Source of the DNA: Ignavibacteriaceae bacterium
GTDB lineage: Bacteria; Bacteroidota; Ignavibacteria; Ignavibacteriales; Ignavibacteriaceae
DNA length: 64,000 nt
Assembly (NCBI GenBank): GCA_013042995.1
Contig: JABDPB010000135.1
Span: 1-64,000, forward strand
Direction of reading: 5' to 3'
Both the position numbers and the translations under genes were made by a program. Position 1 is the stretch's first letter; each line of letters opens with the position of its first letter. The notes below the pieces were generated by a model. The model was not told where the DNA came from, made no database searches, and was given only the letters and a program-made list of their open reading frames with translations. Below, piece by piece: positions 9,408 to 18,665 of the stretch.

Positions 9408-10322
9408 TTACAAATACCTTTCAAGATCTTCGTATTTATCAATTCCAATTCGTTTTACATCTGGATTTATTCTTTTTAACAATCCCTGCAATACGCTTCC
9501 AGGACCTATTTCGTAAAATTCTTCAACTTCATCATCAATCATATTTCTAATTGATGCTTCCCATTGTACGGGGGCAGTTATCTGCTCATTAAGTTTATTT
9601 TTAATTTCTTGAGTTGAATTTGCAGATTTACCAGTAACATTCGTGTAAACAGGTATTTTGGATTGATAAAAATTTGTTTGATCAATTGCTTTATTTATGT
9701 TTTCTACGGCAGGTTCCATTAAAGGCGAATGAAATGCTGCACTAACCACAAGCTCTTTTACAATCTTAGCTCCCGCAGATTTGCACATTTCCATTCCCCT
9801 TTTCACACCTTCCACGGAGCCTGAGATAACTACCTGTCCCGGAGAATTAAAATTTGCACATTGCACAACACCATCAGCAGAAGTGGAGTTGCAAATGTCA
9901 TTCACTTTATCTACATCCAAACCAATAACAGCAGCCATTGTCCCCTTATTCAGATCACCTGCTTGCTGCATTGCAAGACCACGAGTACGAACTAGTTTAA
10001 TTGCTTCGTGAAATTGAATTGATCCTGAGGCAACGTAGGCAGAATATTCTCCAAGAGAATGTCCTGCTGCCGCATCAGCACTCACAGTCCTGATTAAGCT
10101 TGCAAGTACAACACTATGCAAAAAAATTGCTGGTTGAGTATATTCAGATTGTTTAAGTTCATCAACCGGACCATTGAACATTATGTACGATAAGTTTACG
10201 CTTAAAATATCATCAGCTGTTTTAATCATTTCTCTGGCTTCTACAGACTTTTCGAAGAGGTCCTTAGCCATTCCAACATATTGCGAACCCTGACCAGGAA
10301 AAAGAAATGCTTTTTTTGCCAT
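9408..10322 (-). CDS. fabD: Malonyl-CoA:ACP transacylase
   Basis: Transfers malonyl from CoA to ACP to supply the elongation substrate. The 304-residue protein has FLFPGQGSQYVGM at the N-terminus, the nucleophile Ser89 in the GHSLGEYSAY elbow, and the catalytic His in AAFHSPLM near 199. The C-terminal EIGPGSVLQGL is also a family hallmark. It lies 35 nt after fabH and directly abuts the DUF3109 gene. Confidence 0.97.
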   Translation of the reverse strand: MAKKAFLFPGQGSQYVGMAKDLFEKSVEAREMIKTADDILSVNLSYIMFNGPVDELKQSEYTQPAIFLHSVVLASLIRTVSADAAAGHSLGEYSAYVASGSIQFHEAIKLVRTRGLAMQQAGDLNKGTMAAVIGLDVDKVNDICNSTSADGVVQCANFNSPGQVVISGSVEGVKRGMEMCKSAGAKIVKELVVSAAFHSPLMEPAVENINKAIDQTNFYQSKIPVYTNVTGKSANSTQEIKNKLNEQITAPVQWEASIRNMIDDEVEEFYEIGPGSVLQGLLKRINPDVKRIGIDKYEDLERYL

Positions 10323-10357
10323 AAATTTTTATACGATAATATTTATTAATTCAGCAA

Positions 10358-11362
10358 TTAATCGATTGCCCAAACAACTAATGTTGAACCCCAGGTATAG
10401 CCTGCGCCAAATGCTGATAAAATTATTTTATCACCTTTTTTCACTTTACCTGCTCTGTAATATTCTACCAAACAGGAAGGAATTGTAGCAGCAGTTGTAT
10501 TGCCGTAACGATCAATATTGACCATAACTTTATCTTTATTTAAACCCATTCGCTCAGCAGTTGCATCAATAATACGCATATTAGCCTGATGTGGTACTAA
10601 ATAAGCTACATCATCGGAGGTTAAATTGTTTTTCTGCATTAATTCGAAAGAAACATCAGCCATTCCTTTTACTGCAACTTTAAAAACAGCCTTGCCATCC
10701 TGAAAAATATAGTGCATTTTTTTATCAACAGTTTCATGGGTTGGAGGATTTAAGCTTCCGCCGCCTTTCATATTTAAATATTTTTCACCTGATCCGTCTA
10801 TTCTTAAAATATAATCCTGCAAGCCTAGACTTTTATCTTCCGTAGGTTCCAATAAAACAGCGGCTCCGCCATCGCCAAAAAGTATGCAATTATTTCTTTC
10901 AGTATAATCAGTAATTGACGTCATTTTATCAGCACCAATTACAAGAACTTTTTTACATTGACCGCTTTCTATAAATGAGCAACCAGTTTGGAAAGCAAAC
11001 AGAAATCCCGAGCAGGCAGCTTCGATATCAAATCCCCACGCATTGCTTGCGCCAATATTATTTTGAACAATGCATGCGGTTGCAGGAAACAACATATCGG
11101 GAGTTACAGTTGCAACAATAATACAGTCAATTTCTTCCGGTTTTACATTATGTGTTTCCATTAAGTCTTTTGCTGCTCCAGTAGCGAGATCGCTCGTTGC
11201 GCCGTTTTCAATCATTCTTCTCTCTTTAATTCCCGTTCTGGTAACAATCCATTCATCCGTAGTATCAACAATTGATTCAAAATATTTGTTATCTAAAACT
11301 TTATCCGGAAAGTACATCCCTAAAGCTGTAATTATTGCATTATATTTTTTCTCTCTAGCCAT
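10358..11362 (-). CDS. fabH: 3-oxoacyl-[acyl-carrier-protein] synthase III
   Basis: Initiates fatty-acid synthesis by condensing a CoA-bound primer with malonyl-ACP. The 334-residue thiolase-fold protein shows the triad of KAS III: Cys117 in EAACSGFLFAF, His in PHQANMRI near 258 and Asn in RYGNTTAAT near 288. The overlap of 8 nt with the end of plsX indicates coupling. The primer specificity (acetyl- or branched-chain acyl-CoA) cannot be read from sequence alone. Confidence 0.97.
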   Translation of the reverse strand: MAREKKYNAIITALGMYFPDKVLDNKYFESIVDTTDEWIVTRTGIKERRMIENGATSDLATGAAKDLMETHNVKPEEIDCIIVATVTPDMLFPATACIVQNNIGASNAWGFDIEAACSGFLFAFQTGCSFIESGQCKKVLVIGADKMTSITDYTERNNCILFGDGGAAVLLEPTEDKSLGLQDYILRIDGSGEKYLNMKGGGSLNPPTHETVDKKMHYIFQDGKAVFKVAVKGMADVSFELMQKNNLTSDDVAYLVPHQANMRIIDATAERMGLNKDKVMVNIDRYGNTTAATIPSCLVEYYRAGKVKKGDKIILSAFGAGYTWGSTLVVWAID

Positions 11363-12413
11363 TTATCTCTGCTTTATCAATTTGATTTGAATATTCAATT
11401 ATTGAGTTGGTTAATTTCTGTACTAAGTTTTTCTGGTACATCTCGTCCGCTCTTAGCACCATATTCTTAAAGGCTTTCGGCGTGCTGGAACCATGTCCAA
11501 TTATACTTATTCCGTTAATTCCGAGCAGAGGCACACCGCCGTACTCCTGGTAGTCCAACGATTTTAATGCTTTTTTTAAAGTGCCTTTTGTAATACCAAT
11601 TTTCAATTTATCTAAAAAATTGGTATCAGCAGTTTGCTTTAAAAGATACTTTAACAATTTAGGAACAGCTTCACCAAATTTTAATAATACATTACCAACA
11701 TAACCATCGCAGACAATAACATCAACCTCACCGGCAAGAATATCTCTGCCTTCAACATTGCCGATAAAGTTTAGTTTTGTTTGCTTTAAAAGTCTTGATG
11801 CCGCTTCCGAAACTTCATTTCCTTTTCCTTCCTCTTCACCCATACTTAGCACACCAATTTTCGGATTAATAATTCCACCCATTTCTTTTGCAAAGATAGA
11901 ACCCATAACAGCATATTCAAAAAGATGAACAGGTTTTGAATCCTTGCTGGAGCCAACATCATAAAGATAGCATATTCCGTTTACGTTTGGCATTTCAGCA
12001 CCAATGGTTGGTCTGCCGACACTTTTTATCCTTCCGGTAATTAACGTAGAAGCTGCCATCATTGCACCTGTATTTCCGGCGCTGACGAATGCATCCGAAT
12101 TTTTATCTCTAACTAATTGTGCGCCAATTACAATCGATGATTTTTTTTTTGTTTTTAATGAGGATGCAGGGCTCTCACCCATTTCAATTACTTCATCTGC
12201 ATTAATGATATTTTCAGAATTGAAATCTAGATTGTTTTCAGAAATAACTTTTTTTATTTCAGTTTCTTTACCAACAAGTAAAAGATCAAATGAGTCAGAG
12301 TGATTGTAAGCTTCAACAGCACCTAAAACTGCATTTAAAGGTGCATAATCACCGCCCATTGCATCGACTGCAATTCTGCAGCGCTGGTTGCTGCTTATTG
12401 TGCTATTCATCAA
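11355..12413 (-). CDS. plsX: Phosphate acyltransferase PlsX
   Basis: Peripheral membrane enzyme that converts acyl-ACP to acyl-phosphate for the first acylation of glycerol-3-phosphate. The 352 residues begin, after a short leader, with IAVDAMGGDYAP, the family signature. Other hallmarks are SAGNTGAMMA and GVPLLGINGISIIGHGSS. Its position between rpmF and fabH is conserved across bacteria. The partner PlsY is not in the window. Confidence 0.97.
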   Translation of the reverse strand: MMNSTISSNQRCRIAVDAMGGDYAPLNAVLGAVEAYNHSDSFDLLLVGKETEIKKVISENNLDFNSENIINADEVIEMGESPASSLKTKKKSSIVIGAQLVRDKNSDAFVSAGNTGAMMAASTLITGRIKSVGRPTIGAEMPNVNGICYLYDVGSSKDSKPVHLFEYAVMGSIFAKEMGGIINPKIGVLSMGEEEGKGNEVSEAASRLLKQTKLNFIGNVEGRDILAGEVDVIVCDGYVGNVLLKFGEAVPKLLKYLLKQTADTNFLDKLKIGITKGTLKKALKSLDYQEYGGVPLLGINGISIIGHGSSTPKAFKNMVLRADEMYQKNLVQKLTNSIIEYSNQIDKAEING

Positions 12414-12428
12414 TTAAATAAAAAGGAA

Positions 12429-12608
12429 TTAACTTTTTGGAATGAACATAGAACGACCACCGTAATATCCGCAGGATGGGCATGCACGGTGTGTTAATTT
12501 CATTTCTCCGCAGTTAGGGCAACCACCCAATGATGGAGCTGTAGCTTTATAATGAGTTCTTCTCTTATCTCGTCTGCTTTTAGAAATTTTTCGTTTTGGA
12601 TGTGGCAT
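12429..12608 (-). CDS. rpmF: 50S ribosomal protein L32
   Basis: A 59-residue basic protein of the large ribosomal subunit. The ATG is the complement of 12606-12608 and the TAA the complement of 12429-12431. The N-terminus reads [20 protein letters not shown], close to the family consensus, followed by the zinc ribbon with CPNC and CPSC pairs. This is therefore a zinc-binding version of L32. It sits between yceD and plsX, as is usual. Confidence 0.96.
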   Translation of the reverse strand: MPHPKRKISKSRRDKRRTHYKATAPSLGGCPNCGEMKLTHRACPSCGYYGGRSMFIPKS

Positions 12609-12633
12609 AATAAATCTTAACCTTCAATTATTT

Positions 12634-13134
12634 TTACTTGTTTTTTAATTTCAACAATGGTTCCCACCTGGGATCAATTTTTTCTACTACATAATTGCAT
12701 TCACCTTCATTTAAATTTTTACCGCAATGGTAACATAATCCTTTGCAATCTTCTCTGCATAACTTTTTCATAGGAACTGCAAGAAGCGCATAATCTTTAA
12801 CGTCTTCACTAATGTCTATTTTTTCAGAATCGGGATGAAGGTAATTTACTTCAGTTTTATCCTTTTCGGAATCAGGTATTTCACTTTCAAACAGGTAAAC
12901 CATTCGATATCTGCTAGAAATTTCCTTTTTAAAAGCAATTGCACATCTATCACAAACAAGATTCGCTTCAATACTCGTTTCGGCATCCAGAATCATCTGG
13001 TTATCAAATTTGGTAAGAACTACTTCCGTTTTGTACTTGCCACAATACGGTTCGGTAATCTTTATTTCATCAATATTGCCTTCAAACAGATAATCATACG
13101 TACCGTTGGCAAGGTTTGAAATCTTAATCTTCAT
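12634..13134 (-). CDS. yceD: YceD/DUF177 family protein
   Basis: A 166-residue protein of the DUF177 family, conserved next to rpmF. In plants and E. coli family members are implicated in 23S rRNA accumulation. I place the start at the ATG complementary to 13132-13134 (MKIKISNLANGTYDY), where homologous proteins begin; an upstream in-frame ATG at 13218 would add 28 residues with no family resemblance. Four cysteine features are visible: CDRC in the middle and CREDCKGLCYHCGKN near the C-terminus, the DUF177 hallmark that may bind zinc. It is the first gene of the yceD-rpmF-plsX-fab run. Confidence 0.88.
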   Translation of the reverse strand: MKIKISNLANGTYDYLFEGNIDEIKITEPYCGKYKTEVVLTKFDNQMILDAETSIEANLVCDRCAIAFKKEISSRYRMVYLFESEIPDSEKDKTEVNYLHPDSEKIDISEDVKDYALLAVPMKKLCREDCKGLCYHCGKNLNEGECNYVVEKIDPRWEPLLKLKNK

Positions 13135-13330
13135 TGTATTGAACTTACGTAAAAAATGGCTACAAATATATCCATAGAATCCTTTATAATCAAACAAATT
13201 AGGGGAATACAGGAGCAATGATTTTAGCAGGTTAAAGTGCTTAAATAAGGTTATCTTAAATAGAGATTTTTGAAATAATTTAGTTAAGTCTTAAAATTAC
13301 AAAATATTTTTCTGCTGATAGCTAGTTAAT

Positions 13331-14224
13331 ATGCTGGTCGTAAAAAACCTCACAAAAAAATTTAAGGACACAATTGCTGTAAATAACCTCTCATTTACAA
13401 TTAAGCCGGGTAAAATATTTGGATTGCTCGGACCTAATGGTGCAGGAAAAACAACAACACTGCGGACAGTTCTAAATATTATAAAACCAACTAGCGGGAC
13501 AATTTCTTTTGATGGCAAATCGATTTCAGATGAATACTACAACATGATTGGCTACCTGCCTGAGGAAAGAGGGTTGTACCAGAGAAGCAAAGTGATTGAT
13601 ATCTTAGCTTACTTTGCGTCGCTTAAAAATTTAAGCAAATCAGATGCACTCTTTAAAGCTGATGAGTGGTTGAAAAAATTAAATGTTAGCAGGTACAGAA
13701 ACAAAAAAATTATCGAGCTTTCAAAAGGCAACCAACAGAAAATACAACTGATCGCTGCAATTGTTCACAATCCGAGGTTGTTAATTTTGGATGAACCTTT
13801 CACCGGATTTGATCCAATAAATCAGCAGGAAGTAAAAGAACTAATCCTAACATTTACTTCTGAAGGAAAGACAATTATTCTGTCTACTCATCAAATGGAG
13901 CTTGCAGAAAAGATGTGTGAAAATATTTTACTTATGAATAAAGGCAGCGAAGTGAAAAGTGGAAAGCTTTCGGAGATTAAAAGAATATTTGGTGGCAATA
14001 ATGTGAAAGTTGAATTTTCGGGTGAGCGTAAATTAATTGATGGAATGCCAGAAGTGTTAAAATTCGATTCTTACAACAACTATTCTGAAATTCATTTAAA
14101 GGATGAAGTTTCACCCTCAAAATTTTTAAAGCAAATAATTCAAAAAGTTGATGTAAAACATTTTTCCGTAATTGAACCAACCTTAAATAAAATTTTTATT
14201 GATTTAATTAATGAAAACAACTGA
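13331..14224 (+). CDS. ABC-2 type exporter, ATP-binding protein (NatA-like)
   Basis: A 297-residue ATPase subunit. It shows Walker A GPNGAGKTT (34-42), a signature LSKGNQQKIQL, Walker B LLILDEPFTGFDP and a switch His in STHQMELAE. The leucine at LSKG instead of LSGG, the DPINQQEV segment and the 90-residue C-terminal extension resemble the NatA/YhaQ branch that pairs with sodium- or drug-exporting permeases. It is followed after 6 nt by its permease gene. The transported substrate cannot be determined. Confidence 0.92.
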   Translation: MLVVKNLTKKFKDTIAVNNLSFTIKPGKIFGLLGPNGAGKTTTLRTVLNIIKPTSGTISFDGKSISDEYYNMIGYLPEERGLYQRSKVIDILAYFASLKNLSKSDALFKADEWLKKLNVSRYRNKKIIELSKGNQQKIQLIAAIVHNPRLLILDEPFTGFDPINQQEVKELILTFTSEGKTIILSTHQMELAEKMCENILLMNKGSEVKSGKLSEIKRIFGGNNVKVEFSGERKLIDGMPEVLKFDSYNNYSEIHLKDEVSPSKFLKQIIQKVDVKHFSVIEPTLNKIFIDLINENN

Positions 14225-14230
14225 GCAACG

Positions 14231-15472
14231 ATGAAGAAAATCTGGACAATAGCTAAATGGGAGTACCTGGAAAAAGTAAAAACAAAAACATTTATTGTTT
14301 CAATAATAATCACTCCTATTATAATCATCGGTTTTTCAATACTGCCAACGTTATTATCAGATGAAGAGATGCCAAGAGTAAAAACAATTGGTGTTATTGA
14401 TACATCGGGCACTTACTTTAATTTGCTCCGTGAAGAGCTAGAAAAATATAAAATTGAAGATAAACAGCCGCAATACATACTTATCAATCTAAATGAGAAA
14501 AATAAACCATTTGATCAAATTAGAGATGGCGCAAATCAAGCTGTATTAAGAGGTAAACTTGAAGGCTACATTTTGATGCTAGCTAAAAGTAAAGATTCAT
14601 TAATTGTAGAGTACAGGAGCGAATCAATTGGAAATTTTAAGGACATTGGCAGATTTGAACATGCGATAAATTCTGCCAGGATACAAAAAAAATTAATACA
14701 GGAGGGAATTGAACCTGAACTAACATCATTTATTCAGAATAAAATTGAATTAAAACATATTAAATTGGATGACGAGGATATTGAAGCAAAGCAGGATTTT
14801 CTAATTACATTTTTTTCATCGTTTGTTTTTATTCTTTTGCTAATGATGATGGTTGTTTACTCTGGACAGATGCTTGTTCGCAGTATGCTGGAAGAGCGTT
14901 CAAACAGATTAATTGAAGTTTTGGTTTCAAGCAGCACACCTGAAGAACTTCTGGCTGGAAAAGTAATAGGGCTCAGCTCTTTGGGTTTTACCCAAATTTT
15001 TATTTGGTTTTTAATAGGACTAGCACTGGCCGGTAGTTCACTAATTCCTTTGGGTGCATTTGAAAACATATTGCCAATGCTGGTTTATTTTATTTTGGGT
15101 TTTCTATTTTACACTACGATTTTTGTCGGTATTGGTTCTGTTGTAACAAACGAGCAGGAGGCACAGCAGATTACCACATATATTAGTTTGGTTTTACTAT
15201 TACCTGTCGTAATTGCAATGCCCGCAATCCAAAACCCGGATTTTGTAGTAATAAAAATATTTTCCTACTTCCCACTTACAATTCCATCTGTAATGCTTCT
15301 TCGATTAAATATCAGCAATGTTTCCGACTATGAAATAATATTAACAATTTTAATTATGCTTTTATCTATTATCGTGATGATAAAAATTTCTGCAAAAATT
15401 TTCAGGATAGGAATTTTATCTTACGGAATTAAGCCCACTTTAAAAGATATTATTGCATGGATAAAAGAATAA
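14231..15472 (+). CDS. ABC-2 type exporter, permease (NatB/YhaP-like)
   Basis: A 413-residue inner-membrane protein. One N-terminal transmembrane segment (about 20-42) is followed by a large extracytoplasmic region to about 190, then about five to six membrane segments to the end. The cytoplasmic loop RSMLEERSNRLIEVLVSS followed by a TPEELLAGK stretch is the coupling-helix motif typical of NatB/YhaP proteins that contact the ATPase. It forms a two-gene unit with the preceding ATPase. The role is probably export; sodium, peptide and lipid substrates are all possible. Confidence 0.9.
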   Translation: MKKIWTIAKWEYLEKVKTKTFIVSIIITPIIIIGFSILPTLLSDEEMPRVKTIGVIDTSGTYFNLLREELEKYKIEDKQPQYILINLNEKNKPFDQIRDGANQAVLRGKLEGYILMLAKSKDSLIVEYRSESIGNFKDIGRFEHAINSARIQKKLIQEGIEPELTSFIQNKIELKHIKLDDEDIEAKQDFLITFFSSFVFILLLMMMVVYSGQMLVRSMLEERSNRLIEVLVSSSTPEELLAGKVIGLSSLGFTQIFIWFLIGLALAGSSLIPLGAFENILPMLVYFILGFLFYTTIFVGIGSVVTNEQEAQQITTYISLVLLLPVVIAMPAIQNPDFVVIKIFSYFPLTIPSVMLLRLNISNVSDYEIILTILIMLLSIIVMIKISAKIFRIGILSYGIKPTLKDIIAWIKE

Positions 15473-15514
15473 ATCTCACATGATGATGCATCCAATCAAA
15501 GCAAGTATTAGCTA

Positions 15515-16474
15515 ATGATAGTTGCTGCCTCCCTTGCTGCTGCTGTTCTACCAATGATCATATATCTTTTGCTAATCTGGTATTTTGATCTATATGACAG
15601 GGAGCCCTTCAAAGTCGTTTTGCTAAATTATTTCTGGGGAGCTTTCGGTGCCATTATTTTTGCTGTTTTCGGTGCTCTGCTTCTAACATATGTCATAAGC
15701 GGTATGACAGAAAACCAGGAACAACTCGACTATATTGGTACTATTGCGATTGCGCCGATCGTTGAAGAAATTACTAAAGGATTATTTTTATTTCTTACTG
15801 CCAGCAGATTAAGATTCGATAACATTACTGATGGAATAGTTTACGGTGGCGCAATTGGTTTAGGGTTTGGAATGACTGAAAATTTTCTTTATTTCATTAC
15901 TTATTCAGAAAATATATCGGGATGGATTTATCTTGTAATTATTCGATCTTTTTTTTCTGCGGTAATGCATTGTGTCGCAACTGGAATTCTTGGTGCATTT
16001 TTCGGTTTTGCTAAGTTTAAGGATGTCTCTGTAAAAATAATTTTAATTCTATCAGGACTATTACTTGCGATTTTTATTCATTTCATTTGGAATTACAGCA
16101 TAATTACAAAGCACTATGCTCCTCTTGGTTTTGTGTTTATGGGTGTTTCAATTATTCTTTTCTGCGCAATATTTGTTTCATCCGTTATAAGTGAAAGAAA
16201 AATTATTTATAACGAACTTCTTGAAGAATCTGAATTAGGAAATATTCCTACTCATCATACAACAATTTTAAGTTCGCTTAAACGAAACAACAAAGGCTGG
16301 ATTGACGAATCAATCCGAAAAACATACATTAGAACTGCTACAACATTAGCTTTTAGAAAATACCAAATTAAAAGTCTTGCAGGAAGAAAGAAAATACTAT
16401 ATGAAAATGATGTTAGTGAACACAGAGAATTACTAAAAAAAATGCTTTTTACTGATGAAAAAGAAAATGAATAA
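15515..16474 (+). CDS. PrsW-family intramembrane metalloprotease
   Basis: A 319-residue polytopic membrane protein with about eight segments. The motifs of the PrsW/CPBP-like membrane proteases are visible: EEITKGLF (84-91), a GMTENFLYF segment (ENxxY-like) and HCVATGILG, followed by a late FIHFIWNY. In Bacillus PrsW cleaves the anti-sigma factor RsiW, but here no anti-sigma gene is adjacent, so the substrate is unknown. A soluble basic tail of about 90 residues follows the membrane part. It overlaps the next gene by 20 nt. Confidence 0.85.
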   Translation: MIVAASLAAAVLPMIIYLLLIWYFDLYDREPFKVVLLNYFWGAFGAIIFAVFGALLLTYVISGMTENQEQLDYIGTIAIAPIVEEITKGLFLFLTASRLRFDNITDGIVYGGAIGLGFGMTENFLYFITYSENISGWIYLVIIRSFFSAVMHCVATGILGAFFGFAKFKDVSVKIILILSGLLLAIFIHFIWNYSIITKHYAPLGFVFMGVSIILFCAIFVSSVISERKIIYNELLEESELGNIPTHHTTILSSLKRNNKGWIDESIRKTYIRTATTLAFRKYQIKSLAGRKKILYENDVSEHRELLKKMLFTDEKENE

Positions 16475-17168
16475 AAGTACTATTTTTATTTTTGCAAATA
16501 AGCCCATTCTAAACCCAGAGAAAGTTAAACTTTTTGAAAATCTCAATTCCAATTATACTGTTTACCTCAATTCACTTTTATATTTAAACTGGATTGAAGT
16601 AGTCTCTTCAATTAAAAATAATTACGATGTTTACTATTGTATGAATTTTAACGATAAAGATTTTATACCTAAAAACTTTTTCCCTAGATTAAAAAATTTA
16701 TTATTATTAGATAATAACTCAACCATTCAACTGGAAGAGACTTTTAAGAATTTACAACTTAAAAATTACACTAAATACCTTTTCATATTTTATAACTCAA
16801 TTGGAATTAGTAATGAAGATATTAATAATACATTCAATTTACTTTCAATTGATAATATTTCAATCACAATTGGAAAAGCCAGGAACGATCAATTGATATT
16901 TGCAGGAACAAATAGTATAGATCAAGATTTTTTTGAGAAACTTTTTGCTGTGCGCTTTGAATACGACAATTTTGTAGAGCAAATAATTAAAGAAGATGTT
17001 TTTATTCACAAGATTACAAATAATTATTTATCAATAAATGATTTTACAGATGTAAAAAAACTTTATATTGAACTATCAAAAAAAGTTAGCTTAGCTTATT
17101 GCAGCGAAATTATGCACGAACGCTTCAATGATTTATTCGTCGAATACAAAGATTTATTAAATGAGTAA
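16455..17168 (+). CDS. Unknown protein, possible diverged DUF2064-type nucleotidyl/glycosyltransferase fold
   Basis: A 237-residue soluble protein, very AT-rich in codon use and rich in Asn, Ile and Lys. It starts with IFIFANKPILNPEKVKLF, which resembles the FAKxPxPGxVKTRL opening of DUF2064 proteins but lacks the basic TRL. The middle has IFYNSIGISNEDINNTFNLL and IGKARNDQLIFAGTN, in the places where DUF2064 has the DCPDL and GPAxDGGYYLIGL motifs. The acidic residues of those motifs are missing, so if homologous it is probably not an active transferase. The link is by pattern only. It overlaps prsW-like and nadD genes, suggesting one operon. A start at 16467 is an equally good option. Confidence 0.6.
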   Translation: MKKKMNKSTIFIFANKPILNPEKVKLFENLNSNYTVYLNSLLYLNWIEVVSSIKNNYDVYYCMNFNDKDFIPKNFFPRLKNLLLLDNNSTIQLEETFKNLQLKNYTKYLFIFYNSIGISNEDINNTFNLLSIDNISITIGKARNDQLIFAGTNSIDQDFFEKLFAVRFEYDNFVEQIIKEDVFIHKITNNYLSINDFTDVKKLYIELSKKVSLAYCSEIMHERFNDLFVEYKDLLNE

Positions 17169-17739
17169 AGTTGGAATTTTCGGTGGTACATTCGATCCAA
17201 TTCATATGGGTCATCTCATAACTGCACAGTCAGTTAGAGAAATTAGAAAGTTGGATAAAATTATTTTTATCCCGGCATACATATCTCCGCACAAAACATC
17301 TGCAGAGACAAGCTCAACAGAGCACAGATCTAATATGATAAAAATTGCTATTGAAGATGTTCCTTTTTTTGAATGTTCCGATATCGAAATTAAAAAAGGT
17401 GGAATATCTTATACAGTAGATACACTCCGCGAACTAAAAAAAATTTACGATGAAATTGAATTTATTATCGGGTACGATAATATTTTCTCCTTTAACAAAT
17501 GGAAAGACCCGGATGATATTTTAAAGCTTGCAAAAATTTTAGTCTTAAAACGAAAATCATCCCTGCCACCGCCATTTGAAGACAAATACTATCATCAGGC
17601 TGTATTTGTACAAACAAGAGGAATTGAATTGAGCGCCACTGATATCCGTGAAAGAGTGAACCATAATCAGCCAATTCATTTTTTAGTACCGCAAAAAGTT
17701 AAAGAATACATCAATGAACACAACTTATACAGGAATTAA
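17161..17739 (+). CDS. nadD: Nicotinate-nucleotide adenylyltransferase
   Basis: Transfers AMP from ATP to nicotinate mononucleotide, giving deamido-NAD in NAD synthesis. The 192 residues open with GIFGGTFDPIHMGHL, the nucleotidyltransferase HxGH motif. The second family motif is ELSATDIRERV (ISSTxIR-type) near the C-terminus. The gene overlaps the upstream unknown by 8 nt and the epimerase by up to 26 nt. Confidence 0.96.
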   Translation: MSKVGIFGGTFDPIHMGHLITAQSVREIRKLDKIIFIPAYISPHKTSAETSSTEHRSNMIKIAIEDVPFFECSDIEIKKGGISYTVDTLRELKKIYDEIEFIIGYDNIFSFNKWKDPDDILKLAKILVLKRKSSLPPPFEDKYYHQAVFVQTRGIELSATDIRERVNHNQPIHFLVPQKVKEYINEHNLYRN

Positions 17740-18661
17740 ATTGAAGATATTATTGACAGGCGGTGCTGGTTTTATTGGTTCACAGATTGCTGATGCTTAC
17801 ATTGAAAGCGGGCACAATGTTTCTATAATTGATAATCTTTCAACCGGTAGAAAGGAAAATATTAATCCAAAAGCAAAATTCTTTGAAATTGATATTACAG
17901 ATAAGTCTATTATTCAATTACTTAATGATGAAAAGTTTGATGTTGTAAATCATCACGCTGCACAAATTGATGTTCGCAAATCTGTTGCTGATCCTATTTA
18001 TGATGCGAAAGTGAATATTCTCGGAACTATAAATATTTTGGAGAGTTGTGCAAAAACGGAAGTAAAAAAAATTATTTTTGCATCGACCGGTGGTGCTGTA
18101 TATGGTGAACAAAAATATTTCCCCGCAGATGAAAATCATCCTGTTAACCCACTATCTCCGTATGGAATAACAAAATTAAGCATTGAGAAATATCTTCATT
18201 TTTATAAGGCTGAGTACGGTTTAGAATATTCTATTTTGCGCTATGCAAATGTTTACGGTCCAAGGCAAAATCCATTTGGTGAAGCCGGAGTGGTTGCAAT
18301 CTTTGTAAACAAATTGCTAAAGGGTGAACAGCCAATTATAAATGGTGATGGAAATCAAACACGTGATTATACTTTCTCGGGCGATGTAGTTAAGGCTAAT
18401 TTATTAGTTTTGAGTGAACCATCTTCAGATATTTATAATATTGGAACGGGAGTTGAAACAAATGTTAATGAATTGTTTAGAGTTTTAAATGACCTAACAG
18501 ACGGCAATGCTGAGGAAAAGCATGGTCCTACTGCAAAAGGTGAACAGGTGCGAAGTGTTATTTCATCTGGAAAAATAATTAAAAAATTAAATTGGAAGCC
18601 CACTACATCATTGGTTGACGGATTAAAAATTACTCTCGATTACTACAAAAATTTAAAATAG
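17714..18661 (+). CDS. NAD-dependent epimerase/dehydratase, UDP-glucose 4-epimerase-like
   Basis: Extended short-chain dehydrogenase of 315 residues acting on nucleotide sugars. The NAD-binding motif GGAGFIGS is at 16-23, and the catalytic set is Ser124 (ASTGGAVYGE), Tyr150 and Lys154 (YGITK). The motif YANVYGPRQNP is typical of GalE and dTDP-glucose dehydratase-like epimerases. The ATG at 17714 overlaps nadD by 26 nt. A TTG at 17741, nine codons later and preceded by AGGA, gives LKILLTGGAGF, where relatives usually begin, and may be the true start. The exact sugar is not assignable. It could supply precursors for surface glycans. Confidence 0.88.
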   Translation: MNTTYTGIKLKILLTGGAGFIGSQIADAYIESGHNVSIIDNLSTGRKENINPKAKFFEIDITDKSIIQLLNDEKFDVVNHHAAQIDVRKSVADPIYDAKVNILGTINILESCAKTEVKKIIFASTGGAVYGEQKYFPADENHPVNPLSPYGITKLSIEKYLHFYKAEYGLEYSILRYANVYGPRQNPFGEAGVVAIFVNKLLKGEQPIINGDGNQTRDYTFSGDVVKANLLVLSEPSSDIYNIGTGVETNVNELFRVLNDLTDGNAEEKHGPTAKGEQVRSVISSGKIIKKLNWKPTTSLVDGLKITLDYYKNLK

Positions 18662-18665
18662 AATT

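Noticed and set aside
13135..13218. Extended N-terminus of the yceD gene starting at 13218
   Set aside because: The extra 28 residues show no DUF177 similarity; the family start MKIKISNL fits the ATG at 13134.
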